The notes below the pieces were generated by a model. It worked only from the letters and a program-made list of their open reading frames with translations. It searched no databases and was not told where the DNA came from. Positions 22,443 through 35,800 of a stretch of 64,000 bases of DNA are shown piece after piece; position 1 is the first letter of the stretch, and every line of letters begins with the position of its first letter. The translations under genes were made by a program, and so were the position numbers. Source of the stretch: Drechslerella dactyloides (lineage: Eukaryota; Ascomycota; Orbiliomycetes; Orbiliales; Orbiliaceae); assembly GCA_020064725.1 (NCBI GenBank), contig JAGTWJ010000011.1:1364001-1428000 (forward strand), read 5' to 3'.

Positions 22443-25400
22443 CTACTTGCCAAACGCCCGGTATGCGGGCGCCCCGCCAACTTGCATCCGTCGGTCGATG
22501 GGCTGCTGAGCGACATAACTCGGCGCAGCAGGCGCGAACGACAGCGAGCTAATGGTGGGCGACTGCTCGAGTTTGATCGGTACGCGCTTCAGCGGTGGTG
22601 GCGGCAGCAGCGGCTCGCCAAGCGCGTCGTAGTTCTGGAGCGACGGCTTGCTTGCGGCTGCAGCTTTGCCTTTCGTAACTTTGCTGATCCGCGGGGACGC
22701 CGGCGTGGGCTTTTGGGAGAGATGGAAGGAGCTGTGAGGTGGCGGGGGCGGGGATATTGGACTTCGACGCCTCGTCTCGAGATTCATAGGATGGGGAGGA
22801 GATGGCTGGAAGGCGTTGCTGAGTTGAGGGGCGGAGGGAGGAGGAGGAGGAGGAGGGGCGGATGCCTTGGGGGGTCTGGGGCTGTATCCGGCAGGTTGAG
22901 GTGGAGGACCAAAGGTAGACATGTGGGGGATGCGGCTGGGGCCTGGTTGTGTGGGCGAGGGCCCAGGGGGGAAATGTTGAGTGGTAGAAGAGGGAGGAGG
23001 AGGGACGGGAGGTGCGGGGACCGGCGCGGGCGCTTGTGCGGGGACCAACTGGAGCCGCCAGCCACGGAATCTGTCAGCAACTTCATATCCTCCCGGGACC
23101 GCTTCGGAGGCAAAGAATCGCTAGCATTAACTCAATACGACAAGATTCTTCTACGCACCCCCATCGCTTCCAGGTCGGCCCGCACTTCGTCCGTTGTCGC
23201 AGCTGCCATGGCGGGCACGGCGGGGAAGCCGACGTTCTTCGCAATGCCCGCCAGGAGCGAAACCTCCGCATTGTATCGACTCCGGTGGTTGACTTGTGTC
23301 GAAATCGACTTGGGAATTTTGTAAACGTAATCTAGAGTATGTCAGTGACGTATTCATGGGAGTGGTAGGGGTATTGGGGGAGCATACCGCTAACGCTGGT
23401 ATCCGCCGCTCGCCTCTCGCGGTGAATGGCCCACCACAGCTTGTTGGCGTCGCTAAAGCTCTTGTCCCTGGTTTCCCGGATGTCTTGGTGATACTGGGAC
23501 CAGATAGCAGATCTATTCGCTATCCGCTCCTGATCCGCCGTTCCAAGCTGGAAGTTTAGGAGTATGTTCGCCTTATCGATCTTTTCCTTCTTGTGGGTCT
23601 CGATGGCTTGCGACATCAGTATCAGCTCCGGGTGTGTACCGTCCTGGACCATGGCAATTTCCTTGTCGATCTCGGCTACCCGTTCCTCGACGATCCTACG
23701 CGCCAGTTAGCACCGCCGTCTGGGAGCTGCGCATCGTGGCTGGCTAGGGTACTCACTTGTCTCTTAACTGCGCGAACAGTATTTCAATGGTGGCTAATTC
23801 TTCCGCCGCTGCCCTCTTCGTTTTACTTATCTCGTCGGCTGCGCTGGTCGTTAGCCTGCGATTGCCAGGTTTCTGAAGTATTTGCATGAATTACCTTCTT
23901 CGTCGTCTTTGTTGTGCTGGTTGCTGTCGGCGGCATCCGTGTCTCTCCCCTCGTCGGCGTCCTCATCAGCATCCGTTTCCGGCGCTTTCGACGTTGGTTT
24001 CTTGGGTGACGACGGCTTGACGTTCGACAGTTTGTTCTTGCCCTTTCCGGGTGACCGCTGCGAAGGCCGCGGCGACTCGTCGTCGTCGTCGGCGCCTGAT
24101 TCCTCTTCACCGTCCGATACACGGCCGTTGGCAGATGCAGTTTGACGTTTGCCCTTCTTATCTTTCCCGCCTCCTTCCTCGCCCTCGCCATCCTCATCCT
24201 CGTCTTCATCCTCATCCTCGGAAGCCTGTGATTTGCTGTCCTGAGTGGACTTCTGCTTCGGCGGGTCTTCCAGATCGGAGATTTCCATGATGTCCTTGTG
24301 ATGATCATCGTCGTCATCCTCATCGTCGAGGTTTTCACTCTCCGCCCGCTTCCTCTTACGAGCGGGGGAGATCACGGGCGAACCAGCGACTGAGCCTTCG
24401 GGAGTCAGCTGCTCGATGGCACCTAGAGTCATCTCCCGATCAGGCGACTTGGGCGTCTCCTGACCGGGCGTCGACAGTGGGGAGGGACTCCGAGAAGGTG
24501 ATGTAAGCGTGCTTTCGCCAATTGACTTTTTGGGAGTGCTGTACGACGCCGAGTTTGCGGTGTTCGCGCCAGCGGGTTTCTGAGGGGAGATGTTGAGCCG
24601 CTCGGTCTCGGCTTCCGAATCGTCGGAGTCCAGTTCGCTGAGGCTCGATGACGACGGCGACCGGATGTCCATGCGAGGCCGCGACTGCTTCGGCGAGCCG
24701 GACGAGCGGTCCGGGCTGGGCCGATCGGATTCGGTATTGCCCATGGGTAGGTCCTCCATTGTCCGGATGCCCTTCTGTGTGATGTCTGCAGAAGGCGGAA
24801 AGACGACAGCGACGGATGCCATCTGGTCAGAATTGGTGGAGGAAGTTTCGGTAAGAGGCGAAGACTTGCCGTCTTCCTCGTCCTCCTCGGTGCTGCCCTT
24901 CTCGGAGCCGGTGGGCTGTTTTTGGAGCGTGGGAGAAGTCGTGACCGTGGTCGTGGTGGGGGGTAACACGTTGTTCCGCTTGCCGATGACGACCTCCGAG
25001 ACGGAGACGGTGGTTTCTGACTTTTTGAGGTCGATGGCGACGGGCTGGGGTTTGGGTTCCGGCAGCGGAGTGGTATCGTCTCGGGGGGACTGTTTTGTTG
25101 GTTTTCGTGTATCGCGATCCGGCTCGGTTTCGGACGCCGCTGGAGTGGGCGAAAATTTGGGGGTAGTGCCGGACTTTCTGGTGGCAGCGGCGGGTGAATC
25201 TAGAAGGGCGAGAAGAGCAAACCAACGACGTGAGCGAGCTACGGGACCGGACGATTCGCGAGACGGAAACAAAGGAGGACGGACAGTGATGGAGACGGAG
25301 GCGGGAGCAGGAGCAGCGGCACCGGTGCAGGAAGGGAAGAATGGTGATTGGAAGAGGATGGAGGTGAGAAGAGAGAGGGACTGTGCATTGCCGACGGAAA

Positions 25401-25677
25401 GCAAGCAAAAGAGAGAGAGACGGGCAGGCAGGCAGGGCTCCGTTGGAAGACGATGATGGGGGGAGCAGTGTTCCGAAGAGCGCGACAGGAGCAGGCAGAA
25501 GAACAACGACGAAGGCGACGACGGCGACGACGACCGACGACCGACGACAGAATGCCGACGAAAAGGAGGATGCAGAGGAGGGATATGAGGAACGGGATTT
25601 TGCTACCGACCTTCCTCGTCCCTCAAGACGCTGGTGGTTCTGGATCGCTTGCTTCCGCGTCGTGAAGAGGTTCTCAT
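22443..25677 (-). CDS. DEP1: Sds3/Dep1-like subunit of the Rpd3L histone deacetylase complex
   Basis: Six exons: 25677-25611, 25199-23895, 23838-23757, 23695-23388, 23331-23159 and 23120-22443, giving 870 residues. The Sds3-like domain spans exons 3-5: 'KRAAAEELATIEILFAQLRDK', then 'EERVAEIDKEIAMVQDGTHP' and 'DYVYKIPKSISTQVNHRSRYN'. Exon 2 holds the Dep1-type 'SELDSDDSEAETERL' block and a long acidic region. The C terminus is Pro-rich and disordered. Dep1 links Sin3-Rpd3 to repression of target promoters. Exon 1 (MRTSSRRGSKRSRTT...) is the least certain: it uses a GTCGGT donor and a 411-base intron. Without it the frame extends upstream into a hydrophobic leader that looks like intron sequence. 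The last intron is only 38 bases but is required, because reading through meets a stop. Confidence 0.85.
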
Positions 25678-25931
25678 AGTGTGGTATCCAAGGCGCGGGC
25701 TCGGGGTGTGTCGCAGGCAGGAAAGAATGCGGACAGGCGAGGGCGCCGGGGCGGACGGCGAGACGAGCACGAAGAGACCGAGGGCGAGACCGAGGCCGAG
25801 GTATGCTGGCGATGTGAAGGCGGGAGGCAGTGGCGATGGTGATGGGGCGGGAGGAGGAGGAGAAGAGCAGAAGACCGGCAGGCTGGCAGGCTGGCGGACG
25901 TATCTTCCCGCGGCACTAGCTCAGAGACGGA

Positions 25932-25995
25932 GCGGCGGCGGCGGCGGCGGCAGCAGCACCAGGGCAGCAGCAGCACTACCAACAGCAGCAGCAGG
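25932..25995. repeat. CGG/CAG trinucleotide tract
   Basis: About six CGG units run directly into interrupted CAG units. It sits in the probable leader or promoter of DEP1. Confidence 0.85.
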
Positions 25996-26080
25996 CAGGG
26001 CGTCGACGTCCGGGGAGGGCATGCACGCTGGGCACCGACACGGCGAAGGATTGACTGGCGGGCGAGAATGTCGCGATGTC

Positions 26081-26119
26081 GAGGAGGAGGAGGAGGAGGA
26101 GGAGGAGGAGGAGGAGGAG
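26081..26119. repeat. (GAG)13 microsatellite
   Basis: Thirteen uninterrupted GAG units (CTC on the DEP1 strand), about 400 bases upstream of the DEP1 start. Confidence 0.95.
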
Positions 26120-27647
26120 AGGGGGGAGGAGAAGATGTGGAGGTTGGCTGTGGGAAGGGTTTACGGGGAGGAGGGCGATAGGAATTGGCTGCTTTGGCCT
26201 GTCGGATGAGGCCTGCCTGCTGTCACTGCGGTAACGTGCACCACCGCCGCCCGCCTCGTGAACTCTCCACAGCTGCATTCCACCGCCATCACGATCTCAT
26301 CGACGTGGCCCGACGCTCTCTTCTCTCAGTATACAACTGATACTCTGCGGACACGAGCTGGGAGGCGAATCCCCCGAAGCTGAGGGCCGGCCTCGAGTGC
26401 GTATCTGGGTATCTGTCGCCCACCCTGACGATAGCAGGCAGGCAGGTCTCCCCGTTCCGTGCATGCATCCATTCGTCCACTTACTCAGACATCCTGCAGA
26501 CTTTTACAAAAAAAAAAAAAAATAGCACGGTGGTGTCGACTCGGCGTCCTCGCAAGTTTCATGTTTCGGCAGCCGGTCACCACGGTACGAATGGGTACAA
26601 GTGCCGTCCGCCTGCCCGCGCTCGTCCATGCGACGACGCCTGCCCCAAAGGCCCCGATGCAAGCAGAATATCGAGACGAGCGCCAGCAGCCAGCAATCAT
26701 TGTTAATCTCGCATCGGGCAAGCGAGCCATCGTACGAAATTGTGCGAACCCGCCAGCTGCTTGTCCACGGCGACGGCGACGGCGACGGCGGCTGCCCGTC
26801 GGTATGGAGTACGTTCATGTCGCGATACACTCTCGATGGCATCGACGTATTATATTGTATCGTCCGGACATGCCTGCCCGCCCTCGCGAGCGGAACATTC
26901 AAAGAAGAAGGCACAGCCAGGCCTGCCGTGCGGGCTTGTTTGTACACATGTGCAGTACCTGTACTCGGCCTCGCTCTCGCCCCGGTACGCGGATACCTAA
27001 TCGTGGCGGTCACGCACGTCAGAGAGCAGACCCAAAGTCATCATCTGATGCGCGGCCGGGGGCCCACAGCGATGGCCGGCCGACCGCTTGACGCAAAATC
27101 CCTGCCGCCCGATCCCAAACGACAAAGGGCAGTCCTCGACACCTATCCATCCTATCATCCTTTCACCGCTTCAGCCTCAATGGCCGGCTGCCTGGCTGAC
27201 GTAAGCGGTACGTTATGTAATGTACCTGCCCTGTGGCGCGCATGCTTGACACTCTGTAGCACAGCTGTCTGGATGTAATGTGCCTGCCTGCCTGGACGCA
27301 AGCTGTGCGACTTGCTCGCGAATCAGATCGCGGCAGGCCGGCCTCATGACACCCGGATCCTCTCCACGCCCGGAGACACTCGGTCGCGACGGAGTCAGCA
27401 TCGCATGGCAGACACGGCACGTGACTGTAGGGAGAAAGTCTATGGACGGCGCGAAGTCGTGAAACTGGAGATCGATCTCTGCTTGTGGAGTCGTGATGGC
27501 TTGCGCCCGTGGTTGAGTGCACTAGCCACCACGCGATGCACACTAGCCACATTTGGCTGTTAGTGTGGCTGATGTGCATATCGCGAATTTTTCCGCGACG
27601 CCCGCTTCACCAACGCCAACCATCTCACAACCGCCGCACACACCACA

Positions 27648-29330
27648 ATGTCGAAGAAGTCGAAAGCCGCCGGAGACGCCATTGCTTCCGAAGAGAAGAA
27701 GCACAAGAAGGAGAAGAAGCACGCGGAGGAAAAGCCAGGGAAAGACAAGAAGGAAAAGAAGGACAAGAAGGACAGGCCGCCAACGTCCACGCCTACATCC
27801 ATCTTTGGAACCGCTCCCAAAGACGTCGACGCCGGCCTCGCCTCCCTCTTCTCCGCTAATGTAAGTTCTCTCGGGTCCCGTCATATGTCTTCTGAGCCCT
27901 CACTCTAACGCTCTCCAGGCCGCCCCTGTAAACATTGCCGCAGCGCGACCGACCCGCGCCGCTAGGCCTACGGCGCCAGTTAACCGCGACGCCCTCGATA
28001 TCGACCTCGACGATGAGTCCTCTGACGAGGAAATCCCCTCCGACGTAGCTGGTGCGCTAGCTGCACGGGAGGCCCTACGCCACGACGGCAAGAAGAAGCG
28101 GAAGCGGGCGACGGAGCCAGAGATCGAGGACATCTACATGGACAAGCTCCGCGACGACGAGCCATCGCCACGGACGCAGAAGAAGCAGAAGAAGGAACCC
28201 TCGCCCTCGCAGGATGGCGACCAACCTGTAGACAAAAAACTAGCCGGTGATGAACCCGTATCGGATGACAACGACGAAGACGGCTCGTCAGGAAGCGACA
28301 GCGACAGCGATGACGGCGAGCCAGCAGAGCGGATACAGCACGAGACGGAAGGCGGCCTCCAGCAGCAGGAACTCGACAAGGCAAACCGCACGGTCTTCAT
28401 CGGCAACCTCCCCTCCTCCGTGATCACTGACAAGGTACGTCCCACCCTCACAGCATTTCTTCTCCCGTCACCGCTAACACAGGTATCCTCAACCAGTCAC
28501 ACTACAAACTCCTCAAGACAGCCTTCAAACCTCACGGCGGCATCTCCTCCATCCGCTTCCGCTCCATAGCCTTCTCCGACCAAATCCCCCGCAAAGCTGC
28601 CTTCATCACCAGAGCTCTGCACGTCGACCAAACCAGCGTCAACGCCTACCTCGTCTTCAAAACCGCAGAGGCCGCTCGGTCCTCCCTCTCCCTCAACGGC
28701 ACCGTCCTCCTATCTCACCACATCCGCGTCGACAGCATCGCCCACCCGGCAAAAACAGACTCCCGCCGCTGCGTCTTCGTCGGCAACCTCGACTTCGAGG
28801 CCGCGGAAGAATCCCTCTGGCAGCACTTCTCCCCCTGCGGCGCCGTCGAGAACGTGCGCATCGTGCGCGACGCCAAGACCAACGTCGGCAAGGGCTTCGC
28901 GTACGTCCAGTTCGTCGATGAAATCGCCGTCGAAAAGGCCCTGCTGCTCAACGACCAGCTTATGCCCGCGGCCGAGAAGGGCAAGAAACGGAAACTGCGC
29001 GTCACGCGCGCGAAGAACGTCAGGCGGAAACCCGCCACCGCCGCCCCCACAACTTCAAATAACACCCGCGGCGGCGGCGGCAGGAACGGCGTGTACGTGC
29101 CGAAGCCGGATCCGAAGAAAGCGGGGATGGCCGGCCGCGCGGGCAAGTTGTTCGGACGGGCGGGCGGCGCGAAAGCCAGAAAGATGGAGGAGAACGGCAC
29201 GTTCGAGGGCACGAGAGCGGTACCCGGGATGGAGACGGGGCTGAAGAGCGGTGGGTCCGGCAAGCGGAAGGGCAAGCCGCGGGTGAGGAAGACGGCGCGG
29301 AGCGCGGCGTGGAAGACCAAGAAGACTTGA
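27648..29330 (+). CDS. NOP12: nucleolar RNA-binding protein Nop12
   Basis: Exons 27648-27860, 27919-28434 and 28497-29330 encode 520 residues. The N terminus is a Lys/Glu-rich nucleolar-type tail, followed by acidic Ser/Asp clusters. RRM1 starts at about residue 226 ('RTVFIGNLPSSV') and is split by intron 2; RRM2 starts at about 334 ('RCVFVGNLDFEAAEESLW', RNP1 'GKGFAYVQF'). The tail is Gly/Lys/Arg-rich. This layout fits Nop12, which is needed for 25S rRNA (5.8S region) maturation in pre-60S particles. The acceptor at 28496 is chosen because it restores 'SHYKLLKTAF'; an upstream CAG would shift the frame. Confidence 0.92.
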
Positions 29331-30657
29331 CTCGTTTGAGTATGGGTTGGTTGATTGGTTGGTTGTATGAATGTATGTATGTACGATAGGGTTTGCCGTC
29401 CATCCGAACATCCGTTCACCGAGCGATACGCATGCATGCGGATGCAGCTTTGGTAAATGCATTCCGTGGGAATAGCGGCTTGCTGGACGTGCATGGGGCC
29501 CACTTGCTCGACTGCGGTACCCTAGGATTCAAGTTGCGTAATTATAATATGAAGCGCCAGGCCGACCTGGTTGGCGAATCGAATTCCTAGACAATCCTCG
29601 CGTTCGCCACAAGACGTGCGCACTCGATTAAAACCCGGTCGTCTTCAAAAACCATGATGCTCATGATGTTTCCGGCCGACGCACGTAGTATCCTCGCGAA
29701 TATAACTGGCAACCCAGCAGAATCCCCCTCGCGTCTACAGACAATGTCCCACAACCAAATCGTATATAAAACAGCCAAAAGCATCACCAATCAGAGAAAA
29801 AACACCTAACACGCATCGAGCCACCAATCCACCAAACCCATAAAAAAATCAATGCATTGCATTGCATTCCTAACTTTTTCGCCCCTCTCCCCTCTAGACC
29901 GTACGTACGTTCCACAGGTCAGCTGGCCCGTAAAGCGACTAGTTTGCCGGTCTGTCCGTCGACCAACCGGACTCCGTCCCTGGCCTGGCTCCGGCTGGTT
30001 TTGGTACCTGACGTGGAATGCAGACGTGCCCCTCGCTAGGTAACTATCGCCCACTAGCTCTCCTGGCGGCCCTTGCATGAGGGGAGATTTGGCCTGGCCC
30101 GCCACCACGGCCCCCTTGATTCGAACGGACGGAAAATATGACATACGCGATAGCCGGTTGGTTAATTGTTCCCCTTCCCTGCGTTGAACGCAGGAGTAAG
30201 GGCAGTGAAGTCAGTCAGTCAGTCGGTCAGCACAGGAGTAGCAAGGTAGTATACCAGCCAGCCAGTCATGATTCCAGCGGATCAAAAGTCGACTCGACGT
30301 ACGTTCCCAGCGCTTGCTCGCGCTCGCTCTCCGCTGCTCTGGAAAATTAAAAACGGACAGAGAGGCTCATACCGTCCGTCCGTCCATCTGTCGTCGTTGA
30401 ATGGAAATATCTCCCATCGCTCCGTCATTACATTTCTCTCGATCTTCCACTATCTACTGATCGGTCCATCTGCTTTTTCATACATACGTGCGTACATACG
30501 TACGTGCCAGCCAGCGCCTCGCCTCGTCTCGTCTCGCGCGGTCTTGGTCTAGAATATCTAATCGAAATTCTATCCTGCGGAATAATCGAATACTACATAC
30601 ACTGGATACCGTTGCATTCATTCATTCTATCTTATATACGCCCGGCAGCACTTCAGA
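29331..30657. other. intergenic region
   Basis: 3' flank of NOP12, then sequence with short gtca/gtac-type repeats around 30200-30530 (tcagtcagtcagtc, gtacatacgtacgt). No supportable gene; the last 150 bases are the leader of the orphan gene. Confidence 0.55.
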
Positions 30658-31831
30658 ATGCCAGCAGCGGCCGCCACCGTCACCGTCACCGATAACGCAT
30701 CCGATACCGCCAACGTTGACGTTTCCTGCACACATACCCGACGACGATACAGCAGCGCTAGTGATAGCAGCGACAGCTATACTCTGGCGACCGACGACGA
30801 GGAGCTTGAGAGCCTGGCTGGTGCGTCTGACGTCTCGAGCGACGGGTTCGAGTGGGTGGTATGTGTACCTTTTACCCTAATTGCGTGATTTCAAAAAGTT
30901 GTTTTCCTCGATGCACTACGATACTATTATTGAGTACTGCACTATTCCGTATGGCATCCCTGGCTACCTAGCTGCCGGTACTTGCTGTGTGCGTACGCAC
31001 GCATACGTGTGCTTCATATGTTCATCACAGACATGCCTGCATGCAGCATCCGATCCACACCGCACTATCTTAATATCCTACCATATCACACCATCTCATA
31101 TACACCGTACACAGTATAATACTCACACGCACCGCACTCAGGAACCGCTCACCCCTTCTTCCCCGGCCATCTCTCACCTCCCCCTCGACCTCGACATAAC
31201 CGACTTTGACCTCGACATCACCCTCGACGACGCAGCGTACCTCTACACGCTAGCAACATACCCACCGTCCCCCTTCGACATCGACCTGCGCGACCTCGGC
31301 CTCGACGTCGACCTAGACCTCGCTCTCATCCCGTCGCTGCTGCCGCTGCCGGCAGAGTATATACCAACGCTGCTCCCCCTGCCGATGCAAATGGCGATGC
31401 ACATGCACATGGACATGTTCCCCCTGCCGGGTGGGAACGTGCATCCCATCCATACGCACACGCAAAGCTACATCCAGACGCACACGCACACGCACACGAA
31501 CAGCCATCCTCCACCACCATACTCCCACGCGGACGCAAATATAGGCAGCAGTAGCGGTGGTGGTGGTAGTAGTGGTAATAATATGGAAAGCAACACAATG
31601 ACCCCGAACAATCCAACAGACCACCGCATCGCCGCACTCCAGCAGGCCATCCGCGACGGCACGGTCACGGCGAACCAGACGCGCAATGTGCAGCGCGTCA
31701 TTGCCGATTTACGCGACGGCGTGGAGTGGAGTCTCTACCAGGACGGCGTGCGCGTGACGCACGAGACAAGAAACTTCAGCCGGTTGCTGTGGAAGGAGGC
31801 GGTCACCGGCGCCGCTGTTGCCGCTGCCTGA
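30658..31831 (+). CDS. orphan low-complexity protein
   Basis: Exons 30658-30858 and 31142-31831 encode 296 residues. The donor is GTATGT after 'GFEWV'; the acceptor CACTCAG precedes 'EPLTPSSPA'. Residues about 80-160 have an unusual Leu-Asp periodicity ('LPLDLDITDFDLDITLDD', 'DLGLDVDLDLALIPSLL'), then a Met/His run (MQMAMHMHMDMFPL), His-Thr repeats and a Gly/Ser linker. The last 75 residues look folded ('ALQQAIRDGTVTANQTRNVQ', 'VEWSLYQDGVRVTHETRN'). I recognise no family. The 283-base intron is long for this window. It could be lineage-specific. Confidence 0.6.
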
Positions 31832-32873
31832 CTTTTTCTATACGGACTATATACATCTATACATACGCGCATGGAAGTTTTGAGTACGCTTATCTGTATG
31901 GACTTACTGTATGCCACGTACTTTACTCGATGTAGATATTGCAGAGTGGGGGGCAAGAAGAAGAAGAAGAAAACAAGGGTAAGGTCACTAGCGGTTGGAT
32001 TTTGATATTCAGTTCGGTATTTCTTGTTGTTGGCGGATCCGGAGTATACATAAGATAGGATTGCTTGTTCTTTCTTTCATTCATTCACTCGTTCATTCAC
32101 TCGTTCATGCATAGCCCACTCACTCATCCACTCGCTTGGCCTTTCATTCGTCGTTCATATATTATCATTCGTTCTTCTTTCCTTGCGTCTGTATGTATCT
32201 TGTTACTTTTCCTTACCGTCATCATTTAGCGGGACTAGCCAGTGTAGATGAGACAGCATTTCTTTCTTTCTTTCTTTCCCTCTTCCTTTCTCTCATTCCT
32301 ATTCCTATCCCGTCGGTCTGGTTCTGGGCCATAGTGCACAGAGGGAGATGGGTGCATATTCTTCACATGTTACCATTGACTGGTTCTACATTCTTATACA
32401 TACGGCGGCTGTATACCATTCAGCCGTGTCATTTATCGACGGGTCGAATTTGCATATACGCAGGCATATCAACTCTGTAGCTTTCGCCGGCGCGGAATAG
32501 TCCGGCCGTCTTCGTTTCGCGAACGATTTCTTAGGTCCTCTCGTGCAAAGATCGACTCACGTCTACGCTTCTGCAATTCCCCAGAATCTCAACATTTAAA
32601 ATACCACACTACATTTTATACCATGCGTTAACGCGCTTTCGCACCCCGCATCGACACGACAGCGTAGTAACTTCCAATCGAGACAACGGCACCACCATTT
32701 GATTCAAATAACTACCACACCAAACTATACTACCAGCCATGCATGCATAACGCAATCAAGCTACCAGCAACCGAAAAATGCATTCACAAAATCATCGTAA
32801 TTACAATCCGATAAAATAACACACATCCAACGCAACCGCCGGCCCTCTACATCGTCAATCGAAACCGAATCAA
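31832..32873. other. intergenic region between convergent genes
   Basis: It holds the 3' flanks of the orphan gene and of MMS19, with ttcattcactcg and tttctttctttc simple repeats (about 32070-32110 and 32260-32280). No gene seen. Confidence 0.6.
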
Positions 32874-35800
32874 TCAATCATCCTCCTTCAACTCCCCTAG
32901 CGCGAACCACCGCGCTCGACAGTCCACCGCCTCCTTACGCACGCTGCGCTTCGGGTCGTCCAGCGGCTTCAGCAGCGCCCGCATGATCTGCCGCTTGTAC
33001 GGTATCACAACGTCGATGCTCAGCGCGCTCGGGAAGATGCTAAGACATCCCAATGCCGCCGTGCGCACTTTCTGCAATCCCCCCACCACGTTAGCATTTG
33101 TCCTAAACATACTGTATCCATACACACTACACGCTACACCAACTTCTATATCGAAGAGACGATGTATGTATGGATGAATGGATGGAAGGGGGTACGTACG
33201 ACAGTGTTAACCTCGCTCGGCGAACTGGCGGCCAGCAGCCGCGGTATCAGCGACGAAACATGCTCAGCCACTAGATCCGTCGCCTCCGTCACCGTCACGG
33301 ACAGCGTGTCGATGCTGGCAACCTTGATCTCCGCATCCTGCAGATCAAGCGACTGCAACAGCAGCGGCATCAGCGTGTTTATTTCCGCCAGCACCAGCTT
33401 CGACGGCACGTTGCGGATGATATTCGACAGCGCGTGTAGGTAATTTCTCTTGGCAGCTGTACGTGGCAAATACTCGTCAGCCTCCACTCCACCGCAGTAG
33501 TAAATTTGGAGATATTTGAATGTGGATGGGGGAATACGCACCCGGCGACGCTGCACGGAAGCCCTCCACCAGCTTCGGTATGCAAAACACAAACAGCTTC
33601 TGCTTGCTCAGCATCCTCACCACCGCGTGGTTCTCCTTACACAGCAGCGAATCATCGCTCAACAGCACCTCGAACCCGCGCCCAACCGTCGCCCCAAACG
33701 CCTCGCTATCCAGCAGCTCCATCAGCCGCCCGACAATCGGCTCCGCAAGCTTGTCGTTGCGCAACGACAGCGCCTTCGCGATCCAGAACAGCGTGGGCAA
33801 GTTGAACGCCGCGTCCGCCGACTCGGCAGTCTTGACGGACGTCCACATTTCCTCCGTGCAGGTCGCGAGGAACTCATGGTCGGCAGGCGTGGTAAAGTAC
33901 TTGTTGATGACGATGGCGATCAGACGGAGCAGCGAGCGGCGGTGGCCGGGCGTGTATGGGAATTGCGCGAGGACGACAAGCCGATCGATGAATTGCTGCT
34001 TGCTATCCGGTGGAAGCTGGACCTACACGTATATCTCATCAGCAACGGTAGCGGGATAAAGTCTACCGGCAGAATGCATACCTCACACCGTAACGCTGCA
34101 ACTGCAGATGTGAACAGAATAAGCGTAGACGCCTGCTGCGGACTGGACCCATGGTCCAGCGGATTGAATCGCTCCGCAACCAACGCCTTGTCCGCTGTGA
34201 TGATCGCCGACGGCTCCCGCGTCACAAACAGCTTGAACAGCTCCTTCACAACCACCCGCTGCCGCTCCGCATCCATCACCCGCAGTATAAGACTTATGAT
34301 ATTGCCCGTCACCTCCAGCACCGCTTCGTGGCTTAGCGCGTTCCCTCCCGAGGCGTTGCACAGCGGCAAGATTGTCCGCGTCATCAACTCGGGGACGATA
34401 CGGGCGTAATGCGTCGACACGTCCTTCCCCAGCTCGTTCTTCCGCCGCAGTACGAACAGGATGCTGGAGACCAGCGCGAAGGGGTAGCCGGGGCCGGACT
34501 TGTTGTTCAGCACAATGTTGAGCTTGTTGAAGATCCGAGTGAGGAGGACCTGGAAGACTGGGCGCTCAACGGATAGCTGTGCGAGCGCGGACAGCGTCAT
34601 GTCGTAAGACTTTTCGCTCTCTTCTTTGTCCGGCAGCTTTGCCATGAATGCGGGGAACGTAACCTCCATTATCTGCGCGGGCTTCAGCCTGCTGAGCATC
34701 AGAAGCGACTCTAACGCGGAATCACTGTCAGGACGGTCAGCATGGTTTTCTCTCGTTGGGCTGCGGAATATTCTACCCACCGCATCTCGTCCTTCTCGTC
34801 CGCGAGGACAATCTCGTCGAAGAACTGCACGATCAGCCCGATCTCATTGTCCGCCAGGAAGTTGCGTATCCTCGACATCTTGGTCAATCCGCTCAGCCCC
34901 GCCAGTCTAAACGACACCTCCTCCTTCGCCGAGCCCATCAGCGCACGACTGTAGATCTCGAACAGCTTGTCCTTGAACGGTTCAAGCGAGTTCCCCAGCG
35001 ACGGAGGCAGCTCGACTTCACCCCAGACGCCGTAAACCTGCGCAGTTGAATCAAACAGCGGCAGCAGAGCCTGCAGCATGCTTCTCTGCTTCATTATCTC
35101 TTCCAGCCCGTCGTAGATGGCCAGCAGGCCCGGCATGACGGCCTGGATTGTCGTCGCGTGCGATACAACCGACGCCGAGGCGACGGCGGACAGAATCGAC
35201 GCTGAGGGTTTCGCCTGCTTGGCCGTGGGGTTGCGTAGCTGCGTTAAGCATTCTTTGGTTATCGTCTTCAGGTATCTGTCCAAACTCGACGTCTTTGTCA
35301 CGTTTCCGAGCTTCGATGACAGCGACTGGGCGATCGCGCGTATCGCCTCCAGCGCTTCGAGAGCGAGGTCGTCGTCGGATGCGTTGAGGACCTCGTATTT
35401 GATCGCGTCCCAGAGTGTTGACCAGTAGTTTGCGACAATGTTCTTGCCGTACGAGAGGGAGCAGGCCGTGATGGTCTGAAGAACGTCTCTCTGCTCATTG
35501 TTAGTGGTTTATACCGGGTTGCATGCGGCTCTGGTTACATACTTTGGTGTTTGTGGAGTGCGAGTCTAGCTTCTCGAGGAGCTGTGGGAAGAGGTATACT
35601 GCGAATTTGCTCGTGGCTTGCAGACACTCTCTTAGACGGTCTTTGAGATCCTTCGCAGTGATGCCGTACGGGTCGTTCGGCGGCTGCTTGAAGGTGATCG
35701 GGAAGTAGCAAAAGCAAGCATCGAATGCCGCCTGTGCCGCGTTAGCTGGTTGTTCGCTTATTCCAAGAGATTGCATATATGTATATACCTCTTCGGAGTT

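Larger units (their letters stand above)
25678..27647. other. divergent intergenic region DEP1/NOP12
   Basis: Two kilobases with trinucleotide tracts near the DEP1 side (25932-25995 and 26081-26119) and a poly-A run at about 26507-26521. Long frames on both strands are produced by the repeats or lack domains. No gene seen. Confidence 0.55.

Noticed and set aside
22784..23113. Alternative frame for the DEP1 C terminus (PPKRSREDMKLL...)
   Set aside because: Exon 5 ends in phase 0, so the acceptor at 23121 leads into the Pro-rich frame ending at 22443; the alternative frame does not fit the phase.
23851..25506. A single long minus-strand frame starting with a hydrophobic leader (MFFCLLL...) as the start of DEP1
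   Set aside because: The leader reads through CT-rich intron sequence; a TAG acceptor at 25200 lies exactly before 'DSPAAATRK', and a small upstream exon joins in phase.
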